In this document: positions 54,849 through 63,952 of the stretch, in pieces | Layout of the letters: each line of letters begins with the position of its first letter | How positions within the stretch are numbered: position 1 is the stretch's first letter | Origin: Aestuariirhabdus haliotis | GTDB taxonomy: Bacteria > Pseudomonadota > Gammaproteobacteria > Pseudomonadales > Aestuariirhabdaceae | Length of the DNA stretch: 64,000 nucleotides | Direction of reading: 5' to 3' | NCBI RefSeq assembly: GCF_023509475.1 | Contig: NZ_JAKSDZ010000004.1 | Coordinates: 62,001 to 126,000, forward strand | Program-made: the position numbers and the translations under genes | Notes under the pieces: generated by a model | Told to the model about the DNA's origin: nothing | The model's database searches: none | What the model saw: only the letters and a program-made list of their open reading frames with translations

Positions 54849-55751
54849 CTATCCTGCTCCGTCCAGCGCTTCGGCACAACGCTTGCGCAATAGATCTCGC
54901 AACATTAATACGGCCGGGGTCACCTGTTTTCGACTGGGGCAAATCAACCAGATGCCCACCGGGTCGGATTGGTATTGTTCAAGTATCCTGACGACCCGGC
55001 CAGAACGCAGATCAGCGCTGATGTCGAGACTGGATTTGAAACCTATACCCTTACCGGCCACCACCCAACGACGAACAATATCTGCATCGTTACTTTCTCG
55101 ATCACCCTGTACCGTCACTCGATAGGTTTTACTGCTATCCGCAAACGACCAGGTATTAAACACGCGACTGCCCAATCGGTAGGTCAAGCAGTTGTGCTGA
55201 CGAAGCTCTTCCGGGTGCTGAGGCTCACCGTGGGCTTGCAGATATTCGGGCGCGGCAAACAGCACGCGCTCCACTTCGGCTATCTGAAACGCAACCAGAC
55301 TCGAATCTTCCAGCTCACCGTAACGCAAGGCGACATCGACTCGCTCCATATAAAAATCGGAGACCGCATCGCCAACACTGAGTTTAAGGACAAGGTCCGG
55401 ATGCTCGTCCATCGCCTGGTCGAGCCAGGGCAGGACAATATTTCGCCCCAGATCCGAGGACACCGACATTCTGAGTTCACCCCCAATCTTGCCCCGCATG
55501 GCATCCAGCGACGATCGTCCCTCCTCGAGAGCACCTAGCGCCTGACGGCTGTAGACCAAAAAACGCTCTCCCTCCGCGGTGATCCGCAGTTGACGGGTGG
55601 AGCGAATAAACAGCTGGACCATCAACTGTTTCTCCAACCGCTTCAAGGCTGCACTGGCCGCTGCCGAGGTGATACCCAGCTGTTCGGCCGATGCGCTAAT
55701 GCTGCCGCTGTCGGCAATGCGCACAAAGAGTTCGAGGTCTGATGTGTTCAT
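54849..55751 (-). CDS. LysR-family transcriptional regulator
   Basis: About 300 residues. N-terminal winged HTH: DLELFVRIADSGSISASAEQLGITSAAASAALKRLEKQL, then the LysR effector domain. Start ATG 55751 (a TTG two codons earlier is possible). It diverges from a reductase gene at 55889 and is likely its regulator. Confidence 0.93.
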   Translation of the reverse strand: MNTSDLELFVRIADSGSISASAEQLGITSAAASAALKRLEKQLMVQLFIRSTRQLRITAEGERFLVYSRQALGALEEGRSSLDAMRGKIGGELRMSVSSDLGRNIVLPWLDQAMDEHPDLVLKLSVGDAVSDFYMERVDVALRYGELEDSSLVAFQIAEVERVLFAAPEYLQAHGEPQHPEELRQHNCLTYRLGSRVFNTWSFADSSKTYRVTVQGDRESNDADIVRRWVVAGKGIGFKSSLDISADLRSGRVVRILEQYQSDPVGIWLICPSRKQVTPAVLMLRDLLRKRCAEALDGAG

Positions 55752-55888
55752 TATCAAATATTTTTTGAAACTGATTGTCTGATTATCCTGTTTTTAGTGT
55801 AGCGGCATTCGGCCACACTGTCTTTACAACGAACCTTGACACTAGTCCCACCGTCGATGAATTCGATCACCCACTGCGGAGCACCCTC

Positions 55889-56917
55889 ATGAAAGCCATT
55901 GGATACCTCAACTCATTAGCAATCGATCAAGCCGATGCCCTGGTTGATTTTGACCAGGCCAAACCCTCCCCCACAGGTCGCGACCTGCTGGTTAAAATCC
56001 ATGCGGTCTCGGTCAACCCGGTCGATACCAAGGTTCGGATGCGAGTACAGCCGGAGAACAATGAGCATAAAGTTTTGGGCTGGGATGCCGTTGGCGAAGT
56101 GGTCGAAGTCGGCGATCAGGTATGCTTTTACAAAAAAGGCGACACCGTCTGGTACGCCGGCGACTTGACCCGTCCCGGCACCAACGCCGAATATCATTTG
56201 GTCGATGAACGCATCGTTGGTGAAAAACCCAGGTCGTTGAGTGATGCGCAGGCCGCCGCCTTTCCCCTCACCGCCATCACCGCCTGGGAACTGCTGTTTG
56301 ACCGCCTGCAAATTGCCCAGACAAACCCTACCGACAAAACCGATCAGCAAATTCTGGTGATTGGAGCCGCTGGCGGCGTCGGTTCGATTCTCGTGCAATT
56401 GGCCACCCAACTCACCAACAGTCTGGTGATTGGTACCGCCTCACGTCCCGAGAGTCAGGCCTGGGTTAAGGAACTGGGCGCCGATCATGTGATCGACCAT
56501 CGCAAACCGCTCAGCCAGGAGTTAAAACGCATTGGCATACCCTCGGTCTCTCATGTCATTAGCCTCAATGCTACTGAACAACATTTCCCGGAGATTGCCG
56601 AGGTGATTGCACCGCAGGGCAAGTTTGCTCTGATTGATGACCCCAGCACACCACTGGACATCGGATTACTGAAAACCAAGTCAGCCTCTGTCCACTGGGA
56701 ATTTATGTACACCCGTTCGATGTACAACACCGCGGATATCGAGAAACAACGAGAGCTGTTAAACCGGGTGGCCACGTTGATCGATCATGGTGACATCAAA
56801 ACCACTTTCGGTGCTCACTATGGCACCATCAATGCGGCTAATTTGAAGCGCGCTCACGCCGATATTGAGAGCGGAAAAACCATAGGCAAGATTGTTCTGG
56901 AAGGATTCGATCACTGA
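55889..56917 (+). CDS. Zinc-type alcohol dehydrogenase-like / quinone oxidoreductase-like MDR protein
   Basis: A 342-residue MDR reductase: HAVSVNPVDTKVRMRV, VLGWDAVGEVVEVGDQV, AAFPLTAITAWELLFDRL, VIGAAGGVGSILVQLATQL. These match the NADPH:quinone reductase-like family often placed next to LysR genes. I chose ATG 55889 behind GGAGCACC; the reading frame is open further up into the LysR promoter region. Confidence 0.9.
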   Translation: MKAIGYLNSLAIDQADALVDFDQAKPSPTGRDLLVKIHAVSVNPVDTKVRMRVQPENNEHKVLGWDAVGEVVEVGDQVCFYKKGDTVWYAGDLTRPGTNAEYHLVDERIVGEKPRSLSDAQAAAFPLTAITAWELLFDRLQIAQTNPTDKTDQQILVIGAAGGVGSILVQLATQLTNSLVIGTASRPESQAWVKELGADHVIDHRKPLSQELKRIGIPSVSHVISLNATEQHFPEIAEVIAPQGKFALIDDPSTPLDIGLLKTKSASVHWEFMYTRSMYNTADIEKQRELLNRVATLIDHGDIKTTFGAHYGTINAANLKRAHADIESGKTIGKIVLEGFDH

Positions 56918-56935
56918 TATTTTCAGACCCTGCCT

Positions 56936-56968
56936 TAGGGCACCTCTGAATAATTCAGAGGTGCCCTA
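56936..56968. repeat. 33-bp perfect palindrome (paired TIR-like ends)
   Basis: TAGGGCACCTCTGAAT, one A, then the exact reverse complement. Each half matches 17 of 19 bases with the left terminal repeat of the MITE-like element at 59401. CTGCCTTA (56930-56937) and TAAGGCAG (56988-56995) form a further outer inverted pair. It may also end transcription of the reductase gene. Confidence 0.8.
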
Positions 56969-57044
56969 GATTGCCTTTAACGCAAGCTAAGGCAGGCTTT
57001 AGCTGCGTTCTTTCGAATAGGAATCGATAAGGTTTCGTACGCTA

Positions 57045-57884
57045 TCAGGCGGACTCTGAAATACTTGCTTTGTGTTGTTCGCCCAGTTGAGCAAAAATCT
57101 CACCGACAGCTGCTAGCAGGCAGCTGTAATGTGAAAGACCTTCCATTGCATTAATCCCCTGACTGCAACCCACACTTTGATCCAGACTCTGAGCCATAGC
57201 AAAGGGCGACCAATTATCATCCGTACCGTGCCATAAATGCGCAGGTATTCGATTCTCTTCTAGCAATGCATTCCACGGATTCACATAAGCTGATATATCT
57301 CGTACGTACCCTCTCGCGCCCGAAACAAAGCACTGCCTTATTACCGGTATTATTGCTTTTTGAAAAGTCTCATCCAAGGATAAGGCCTTATCCTTACCCG
57401 CTGACGAAGCAAACAACATACGATATAAGAAACCGGGCGCCACACCGGCTAGCAACCGTTGAAAAGCAACCATGCTTCTAAATAGATTTCGTGAATCCCG
57501 AGCGGTTTTAAACACGGCGCCACCGGCCATCTCTGACAGAAAGGTGCCGCTATCTATCGGAGCTGCTGAGGAAATCAGATGCATCTGTTGGACAGGGGCT
57601 TTCAAATATTGGCTGGTTTCCATTACCACAAAGGCCCCTATCGAAAAACCAATCAGTACAACCTTCGCACCCTCAACGGCCTCATCAATATCCTGCGCTA
57701 AACGCTGAAAATACGCTGCCCCCTTTAATGCAGGACTGACAGAAAATCGATTCGGGCAAATTACATCCAAACGGTGCTGTCGGGCCAGCGACTCGAACAT
57801 TACCGCTTCCTGGGGTCCTCCCGGAACGCCATGAAAATAGATCACCTTTGTACCCTCAGGATGTCCGTATCGAATAGCGTTCAA
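57045..57884 (-). CDS. Alpha/beta hydrolase
   Basis: A 279-residue hydrolase: oxyanion region YFHGVPGGPQE, nucleophile elbow GFSIG, acid in LWHGTDDNWSP, base His in GLSHYSC. Starts at TTG 57884 behind AAGGAG at six bases; no in-frame ATG exists before the upstream stop. Substrate unknown. Confidence 0.85.
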   Translation of the reverse strand: MNAIRYGHPEGTKVIYFHGVPGGPQEAVMFESLARQHRLDVICPNRFSVSPALKGAAYFQRLAQDIDEAVEGAKVVLIGFSIGAFVVMETSQYLKAPVQQMHLISSAAPIDSGTFLSEMAGGAVFKTARDSRNLFRSMVAFQRLLAGVAPGFLYRMLFASSAGKDKALSLDETFQKAIIPVIRQCFVSGARGYVRDISAYVNPWNALLEENRIPAHLWHGTDDNWSPFAMAQSLDQSVGCSQGINAMEGLSHYSCLLAAVGEIFAQLGEQHKASISESA

Positions 57885-58009
57885 TTGCAGCTCCTTGTTG
57901 TCATTGAACCCGCCATAGCGGGCTCAATCATAATCACATTAAAATGAATAAGTGAGCCATTCTATACCGGGGACATCAGCAAACAAGAGTCGTAGCTTCT
58001 TGAAGATGT

Positions 58010-59347
58010 TTAACGCATCTCGAACAACTCCTGATGAAAGCTCTGTGACTTCAGGCCATGCTCTTTCAGGTTATTACGCAAACTGGCTCCAAAAGCACTG
58101 GGGCCACAGAACCAGATACTGGCCTTACGCCAACCTGGGACCATACTCCGCAAACGATCACCGTCCAGCTTGCCATCTTTGTTCGCCACCAAAATATGCA
58201 GCCTTACTCCGGCCTCCTTAGCGTCGGCTTCCAACTGCTCCAGCGGCTCCTTTTCATATACCGCAACGGGATGGAAAAGATCGATCTGCTGCTGATGAGG
58301 GGCTTTGGCCAACGCCTTCAAGCGGGCAACAAAGGGCGTTATACCAATGCCGGCACCAATCCAGATTTGACGGGCGTTGTCATCCTCAAAGGTAAAACGT
58401 CCGTAAGGCCCTTCTACCTCGACTTTATCACCAACTTTCAACCTGCTGGGTAACTGTCTGGTGTAATCACCCAATGCCTTGGTGATAAAAACAATTTTAC
58501 GCTCTTCCGGATTCCAGGCCGAACCAATCGTAAATGGGTGCTGTCCCTCTTTAGGATCATGGGTGACAAAGGCAAACTGACCCGCCTTATGCCCCGGCCA
58601 GCCATCGTCTAGCTGCAGGGAAGTTTCCAACACTTTATGTTCCGGGAAATATTCCAGCTTATCGATGGTGCCAATAATACGCTTGCCGTAGCCAAACACT
58701 TTCAGTATCAACAGAACACTCGAAATCGTGCCGATTAATAACAACACGGCGATGGCCATACCAACGGGTTCGCTCCAATAACTGAATTTGGTCAACACCA
58801 GGGTATGCCAAACCAGAGCGAAATACCCCAGAGCAATTAACCAATGGGTTTTAGCGAACAAGCGATAAGGGAAACGTTTAACCAGGGCTAAAACAAGCAG
58901 CACTATCGCGATGTAAAACGCCCATTCCCCGATCTGCTCGGCGGTGCCTCTTTGCTCTCGGAAAAAGCGTTCAATCACCATCAAACTATCCGGATCAGGA
59001 CGAGGCGCACGTTCACCACGCTGCCACAATCCCAGCTCGATTAACCAGCGCGGTCCGTTAGCAGCCACCCAATGTAAGGTACCTGCCGCCGCCGTGGTAA
59101 TACCCAGCCATTTATGAAGCCGATAACCTTTATCCAGCCCTCCCAGAAAAGGTTCCAGCCAGCGCGCACGGGTCGCCAGTAATACCGCTATACTCATCGC
59201 ACCTATAGCAATCACTCCGGTGTATTGCACCAGGTAATTGCGTACGGCTATGAAATTGACTGGCTTGGAAAAGTCACCAGCAGACAATAGCCAAGCTAGC
59301 GTTAACAGTGCCAAAACCCCCCAAAAGCTCAGGGTAATCTTCCTCAT
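58010..59347 (-). CDS. Ferric-reductase-like transmembrane oxidoreductase (FRD/NOX type)
   Basis: A 445-residue protein with six or so N-terminal helices containing heme-ligand His (YRLHKWLGITTAAAGTLHWVA, THWLIALGYFALVWHTLVL). A FAD-binding domain (AGQFAFVTHDPKEGQHPFTIGS) and a NAD-binding domain (WIGAGIGITPFVARL, WFCGPSAFGASL) follow. It moves electrons across the membrane to an unknown acceptor. I chose ATG 59347, with GGAG six bases upstream. Confidence 0.88.
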   Translation of the reverse strand: MRKITLSFWGVLALLTLAWLLSAGDFSKPVNFIAVRNYLVQYTGVIAIGAMSIAVLLATRARWLEPFLGGLDKGYRLHKWLGITTAAAGTLHWVAANGPRWLIELGLWQRGERAPRPDPDSLMVIERFFREQRGTAEQIGEWAFYIAIVLLVLALVKRFPYRLFAKTHWLIALGYFALVWHTLVLTKFSYWSEPVGMAIAVLLLIGTISSVLLILKVFGYGKRIIGTIDKLEYFPEHKVLETSLQLDDGWPGHKAGQFAFVTHDPKEGQHPFTIGSAWNPEERKIVFITKALGDYTRQLPSRLKVGDKVEVEGPYGRFTFEDDNARQIWIGAGIGITPFVARLKALAKAPHQQQIDLFHPVAVYEKEPLEQLEADAKEAGVRLHILVANKDGKLDGDRLRSMVPGWRKASIWFCGPSAFGASLRNNLKEHGLKSQSFHQELFEMR

Positions 59348-59400
59348 TATCATCTCCAAAGACGACAAAAATCATTCAATGCGGATCCTATAAATCCTTA

Positions 59401-59661
59401 GGGCAACTCTGATTAATTCAGATGAACTCTGGCTTTCAGGCGAGTTCAGAATCGCGGCACGCCTTTACAGTAAGGTCGAGACCTTTCAAGCAGGCGTAAC
59501 AAAGCGTCCGGGTTCGCCTGCAAGACCCGCAGGGCGGACCTAAAAATATTTTTCTGTGTATCGAAGTCCTTGTTCAGGTCTCGACATGAACGGCGAGCTT
59601 CGACTTGATAAAAAGCTTTTTTAGGGTCCGCAGAGCTCTATTCGATTTAATCAGAGTTGCC
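59401..59661. mobile_element. MITE-like element, about 260 bp
   Basis: GGCAACTCTGATTAA at 59402-59416 is repeated in reverse complement at 59647-59661. The flanks CCTTAG and CCTAT are also similar. No transposase fits inside. This largely fills the 490-base gap between the ferric-reductase-like gene and the b561 gene; no convincing gene lies in the gap. The interior carries Arg/Leu-rich translated words on the minus strand (for example ALRVLQANPD) but stops break it up. Confidence 0.6.
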
Positions 59662-59839
59662 ATAGGCATTAAATAACAGAAGATCGTTTGTATAGCCCCT
59701 ATCTTTACCGGCCATTGACTCCTGGAAACGGCTATTTCACGGCCCTGACGATTCGCTGACAACATACTGACAAGCGACTTAATCAGAGCCAGATGCATGA
59801 TGATTAGCGCGCAATCACTCGCATTGAACTGGGTTCGTT

Positions 59840-60415
59840 TTAATCACGAAAGGTTTCCACACGAGAGCCCAGCATACGATTAAGGCTGCCATCCTTGTCG
59901 ATCACATGATGCTTTAGTGCACCCACAACGTGTAAAACCACCGCAGCGACTAACAGATACCCGACCCAATGATGAGCAGCATGAAAAAAGGATCCGAGCG
60001 TCTCGTTATGAGGAATCACTTTGCTCGTATCTTCTGGATCAGGGTTTCTGGCCACTAACTCCAGCCCCAATACCTCAACGCCATTACCGCCCAACGAGGA
60101 CATCAAAAAGCCGGACAGCGGCATCAACAGCGTACCCAGAATCAAAACATAGTGAACAATTTTTGCGAGTAGTTGTTCTACTTTTGAGTATTCACTAACC
60201 GGTGACGGCCAACCATTTTTTATTCGCCAAAATACTCGAGGCACTACCACCAGAATGATCAATACTCCAAAGGACTTGTGCCAGGGATAGAGGCTGAAGG
60301 TTTCCGTCTCAACCATGAAGATTCCCACAGCTAACAGGATGATCATGGTTAAACCCACGATCCAATGTAACGCAAGAGTTGTCGCACTGAACTTATTAAG
60401 GGTGTCTAGCTGCAT
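59840..60415 (-). CDS. Cytochrome b561-family protein
   Basis: A 191-residue membrane protein with four helices and paired heme His: TLALHWIVGLTMIILLAVGIFM, YPWHKSFGVLIILVV, VHYVLILGTLLMPLSGFLMS, and AAHHWVGYLLVAAVVLHVVGALKHHVID. It is of the YodB/CybB type, possibly superoxide:quinone oxidoreductase. I chose ATG 60415 over GTG 60460. Confidence 0.92.
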   Translation of the reverse strand: MQLDTLNKFSATTLALHWIVGLTMIILLAVGIFMVETETFSLYPWHKSFGVLIILVVVPRVFWRIKNGWPSPVSEYSKVEQLLAKIVHYVLILGTLLMPLSGFLMSSLGGNGVEVLGLELVARNPDPEDTSKVIPHNETLGSFFHAAHHWVGYLLVAAVVLHVVGALKHHVIDKDGSLNRMLGSRVETFRD

Positions 60416-60618
60416 AAGATAATTCTCTCGTGGCGTTTTGGCTTTGGTTTTGCACTGCACTCATAAACAAGGCAGATAAACCAGTATAGGTAAGAGATTA
60501 ACAAACAGCTCTTTGCTGGAACTCAAGTCACAAATTGGTACTATGGAACAAATAAAAACAATGACTTCGTGCGAGCCTGCCTTATCAACAGGCGCAAAAC
60601 GAAGGTAAAAGGGACAGC

Positions 60619-62262
60619 ATGACACAGCTACCAGATAACCACTCGACCTCCGGGAACCGCCTGTTACAAGGTGGATTAATCGTTGACGGCACAGGCAACC
60701 CGGCTTTCCCCGGCAACCTGTTAATTCGTAATGGACAGCTTCAAATAATGGCGCCCGAGGCCAAAATCCCCAATGCTGATGTCATTGACTGCCGCGGAAA
60801 AGTCATTGCCCCGGGCTTTATCGATGTGCATTCCCATATGGATTATTTTGCCATCGGTGATGCACCGGAACAGTTCGATCCCTTTGTCGCCCAGGGCATC
60901 ACCTCGATGGTGGTCGGCAATTGCGGTTTCAGTCCCTTCGGCTTCAAATGCGATAGTCCGCACCACCACCTGATTGAAAACTCCCTGTTTAAGGCCGGTC
61001 ACGGAGCCATCGATTGGAGCAGTTTCACAGGTTACCGACAACAGCTACAAGACCGTGGCATTCGGCCCAATGTCCTCAGCCTGGTAGGTCATGGCGCTTG
61101 CCGTACTTCACTGTCCGGTTTTTCCGCCACACCCTTGCCCGACAGCGATCACCAACAAATGCTTGGCTTACTGGATGAAGCCATGGAACAAGGAGCCGCC
61201 GGCGTATCGCTTGGCTTGCAGTATAAACCCGGTGTCTTCGCCAGCCGACAAGAACTTATTGATGTTGCACGACTGGTACAGCATCGTGATCGTATCTTGA
61301 CCGTGCACGCTAAGGCATACTCGGTGTTATCCGGCACCTACCCGATGAATCCCCTTGGCAAAGCACATAATTTGAGGGCTATCGACGAGATGCTCGATCT
61401 GGCCCGGGAGACCGGCGTTAAACTGCAATTTTCTCATCTTATCTTTGTCGGTAAGAAAACCTGGCCTACCCTGCATCAGGCCCTGGACAAGTTTGATCGC
61501 GCCATTGCGGACGGGGTGGACGTCAAATTTGATATGTTTCCCTACCCCTTTGGCGCCACTCTGCTGAACACATTATTGCCCGAATGGGTCATGTCCGGCA
61601 TGCCGGATATACTGCATCAACGGTTACCGATGTTGCGCTTGCGACTGGAAGCCTTACTGGGTTTTCGAGCGGTGGGGCTGGATTATGCTTGCATTCAGAT
61701 TTCCGAACCCGGTTGCCAACAATACCAGCGCTACACCGGTCTAAGCCTTGCCCAGATCGCCCGAAAAGTTGGCCGTTCACCTTTCGCAGTAATGCTTGAC
61801 CTGCTCGACAAATCCAATGCTGAAGCCCGTATGATCATGCACCGTTATTATGACCCGGAAGTGATCCCACACTTGATGCAACACCCCGCGGCGATGTTTA
61901 TGACCGATTCATGGCCGGAACCATCGGGTATCGAAAACGCGGCCTCTTTCGGCAGCTTTCCACGCTTTTTACAGATAGCCCGTAACACCGGCTGTTTGAG
62001 TCTGGAAGACATCATTGCACGCATGACCGGCGATGCAGCCAAACGTTTTGGCTTTACCGATCGAGGTTTAATCAAGGACGGTCTGCACGCGGACATTTGC
62101 GTGTTTGACTGGCACAAAATTCAGGATAACAGCTCTGCCAGCAACAGCACCGCCGCCCCCACCGGGATCGAGCAGGTGTATATCAACGGCGTCCCGGTTG
62201 TGACCAACAGTACTCGGAAAAACGTTCCCTTGAGCGGTGAGTTTTTAGTCGCCAACCATTAA
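60619..62262 (+). CDS. N-acyl-D-amino-acid deacylase (D-aminoacylase) family amidohydrolase
   Basis: A 547-residue amidohydrolase. LLQGGLIVDGTGNPAFPGNLLI and VIAPGFIDVHSHMDYF with metal HxH; the family hallmark is MVVGNCGFSPFG. LQFSHLIFVG and the C-terminal ARMTGDAAKRFGFTDRGLIKDGLHADICVFD also fit. It probably removes acyl groups from N-acyl-D-amino acids. Diverges from the b561 gene. Confidence 0.9.
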   Translation: MTQLPDNHSTSGNRLLQGGLIVDGTGNPAFPGNLLIRNGQLQIMAPEAKIPNADVIDCRGKVIAPGFIDVHSHMDYFAIGDAPEQFDPFVAQGITSMVVGNCGFSPFGFKCDSPHHHLIENSLFKAGHGAIDWSSFTGYRQQLQDRGIRPNVLSLVGHGACRTSLSGFSATPLPDSDHQQMLGLLDEAMEQGAAGVSLGLQYKPGVFASRQELIDVARLVQHRDRILTVHAKAYSVLSGTYPMNPLGKAHNLRAIDEMLDLARETGVKLQFSHLIFVGKKTWPTLHQALDKFDRAIADGVDVKFDMFPYPFGATLLNTLLPEWVMSGMPDILHQRLPMLRLRLEALLGFRAVGLDYACIQISEPGCQQYQRYTGLSLAQIARKVGRSPFAVMLDLLDKSNAEARMIMHRYYDPEVIPHLMQHPAAMFMTDSWPEPSGIENAASFGSFPRFLQIARNTGCLSLEDIIARMTGDAAKRFGFTDRGLIKDGLHADICVFDWHKIQDNSSASNSTAAPTGIEQVYINGVPVVTNSTRKNVPLSGEFLVANH

Positions 62263-62325
62263 GTTCGCGCCAAGAACTTCCGGCCCACCCGTAAAACCAT
62301 TAAGGCATTACAGGGTAGTCAGGCA

Positions 62326-62787
62326 TTACTTCTCTGAGTAATGACAAATAAATTGGAACAGCGGATACTGAGGGTCTTCATCAAAGTCGACCGCACACCG
62401 GAACAGCTGGTATTGCCAGCGCAAATACACTCGTGAGCCGCTTTCCGTGACCTTAACCCCCGGCATGGTTTTCGCCTGTGCCAGCACATCGGCACGGGTA
62501 AAATCATAGGGCGGCTTAAATTCAAAATCGATACTCCCGTAATGGCCATAATCATTTTGGGACGCGATAGCCACATAGCCCTGAGCATAACCACTGCGAT
62601 CACGATACACCCTGCCACCGGTGATATCCGCCAATAAATTGGCCAGGGACACCGAACCAAAAGCGTCTATCTGAAGAGACTGCAAGGCATCTTTGGGGCT
62701 GTTTATCCCCAATCCCTGGGTTGATTCCTTGGCATAGGTAACGGGTAAGAAGAGCAAAAACAACACTGCCATCAATCGTTTGTTCAT
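62326..62787 (-). CDS. Small secreted protein of unknown function
   Basis: A 153-residue protein with a clear signal peptide (MNKRLMAVLFLLFLPVTYA, cleavage before KES). The mature part is alpha/beta-looking with aromatic residues (GYVAIASQNDYGHYGSIDFEF) and two Cys near the end (LFRCAV, FICHYSEK) that may form a disulfide. I recognise no family. Confidence 0.7.
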   Translation of the reverse strand: MNKRLMAVLFLLFLPVTYAKESTQGLGINSPKDALQSLQIDAFGSVSLANLLADITGGRVYRDRSGYAQGYVAIASQNDYGHYGSIDFEFKPPYDFTRADVLAQAKTMPGVKVTESGSRVYLRWQYQLFRCAVDFDEDPQYPLFQFICHYSEK

Positions 62788-62932
62788 ATTTTCCTTATCC
62801 TCAGGGCCATGACACTGGCCACTGAAACAGTGGTTAATTATTCCCTAAAGCAACCCCGAGACCTCACAACAAACTGCAAGCTCAATGCGCATGCGGCAAG
62901 CTAATATGAAATAACCTCAATCATCCGAGACC

Positions 62933-63844
62933 TCAGAACAAATATTGATACAGGAAACCGGCGCTGATCGCCATTCCAATAATCACCAACAGAAAGGCCA
63001 TCACAAGTTGGGTGTTAAAGATCGATTTCAATAGAATCACTTCCGTCAAACTGGCTCCTGCACTGCCTATAATCAACGCCATTATCGCACCCAACCCCAT
63101 GCCCTTGGCAGCCAATGCAGCACTCAGGGGGATCACCGCTTCGGCTCGAATATAAAGCGGAATACCAATAACGGCGGCCACCGGAATCGCCAACGGATTG
63201 TCCCTGGTGGCAATGCTGGACAACAATTCGGTGGGCATAAAACCATAAATCATGGAGCCGATGGCAATACCGCCAATCAGGTAAGGCAGCACCTTTTTGA
63301 AGTCCTTCCAGGTGGAACGCCAGATTCGCAACCACTTGCTGACCACTGGAGCTTGCCCCTGACAGGACGCCCCACATCCCTTGGGGCCATCCTCTACACA
63401 GGCTTCGGCGCGGATGTGTTTTTCAAAGCCCATTTTTTCCAGGCCATACCCGGCCACAACGGAAATACCCATGGCGATAATGAAATAGGTCAGAGCAACT
63501 TCGATGCCGAAGGTAACCGCAAACAGTCCAATTATGATCGGGTTCAGCAATGGGCTGGCAAACAGAAATACCATCATGGCACCGAAGCCAGCCTTCGCCC
63601 TGATCAAGCCCTTCAAAAATGGAATGGTTGAACAGGAACAAAAGGGCGTAATAGAGCCCAATAGTCCGGCCACTACATAACCTTTACCGTTCTTGCTGCT
63701 CAGTATGGCTTGAATCTTCTGTGGCGGAATGTACTCCTGCAGCACCCCCACCAGATAGCTGATCAGCAGGAACAACAGCGTCAGCTCCACGGCCAGGAAA
63801 GCAAACATACCCAGCGTCTCTTGCACCATTTGATTCGTTATCAT
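62933..63844 (-). CDS. Permease of the ArsP/YraQ (DUF318) family
   Basis: A 303-residue membrane protein with about eight helices. Diagnostic: ITPFCSCSTIPFLKGLIRAKAGFGAMM and FASPLLNPIIIGLFAV. The middle loop is Cys-rich (EACVEDGPKGCGASCQG). ArsP members export trivalent organoarsenicals; others are of unknown substrate. I chose ATG 63844 behind AGGTGAGAGTA. A divergent ArsR-type gene with twin operators sits next to it, consistent with metal(loid)-inducible control. Confidence 0.85.
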   Translation of the reverse strand: MITNQMVQETLGMFAFLAVELTLLFLLISYLVGVLQEYIPPQKIQAILSSKNGKGYVVAGLLGSITPFCSCSTIPFLKGLIRAKAGFGAMMVFLFASPLLNPIIIGLFAVTFGIEVALTYFIIAMGISVVAGYGLEKMGFEKHIRAEACVEDGPKGCGASCQGQAPVVSKWLRIWRSTWKDFKKVLPYLIGGIAIGSMIYGFMPTELLSSIATRDNPLAIPVAAVIGIPLYIRAEAVIPLSAALAAKGMGLGAIMALIIGSAGASLTEVILLKSIFNTQLVMAFLLVIIGMAISAGFLYQYLF

Positions 63845-63861
63845 TACTCTCACCTAAATCT

Positions 63862-63885
63862 ATATTTCCAGAATAATCGAAATAT
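63862..63885. promoter_or_regulatory. ArsR-type operator 1
   Basis: ATATTTC, ten bases, GAAATAT. A perfect 7-bp dyad, 17 bases upstream of the permease start codon. Confidence 0.7.
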
Positions 63886-63910
63886 AATAACCAACACTTC
63901 TCCGGTCAAG

Positions 63911-63934
63911 ATATTTCTAGTAATATCGAAATAT
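63911..63934. promoter_or_regulatory. ArsR-type operator 2
   Basis: The same ATATTTC-N10-GAAATAT dyad, 49 bases from operator 1. Six of the ten spacer bases are also identical. It ends 18 bases before the arsR start codon. Confidence 0.7.
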
Positions 63935-63952
63935 ATTTTTTTGGAGACCGAG

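Noticed and set aside
57911-57928. Small CCCGC/GCGGG hairpin upstream of the alpha/beta hydrolase
   Set aside because: Only five base pairs with no T-run; not distinguishable from chance.
59574-59798. A 74-codon minus-strand frame in the 59348-59839 gap
   Set aside because: It starts outside and runs into the right end of the MITE-like element, has no good ribosome site, and shows no recognisable domain.
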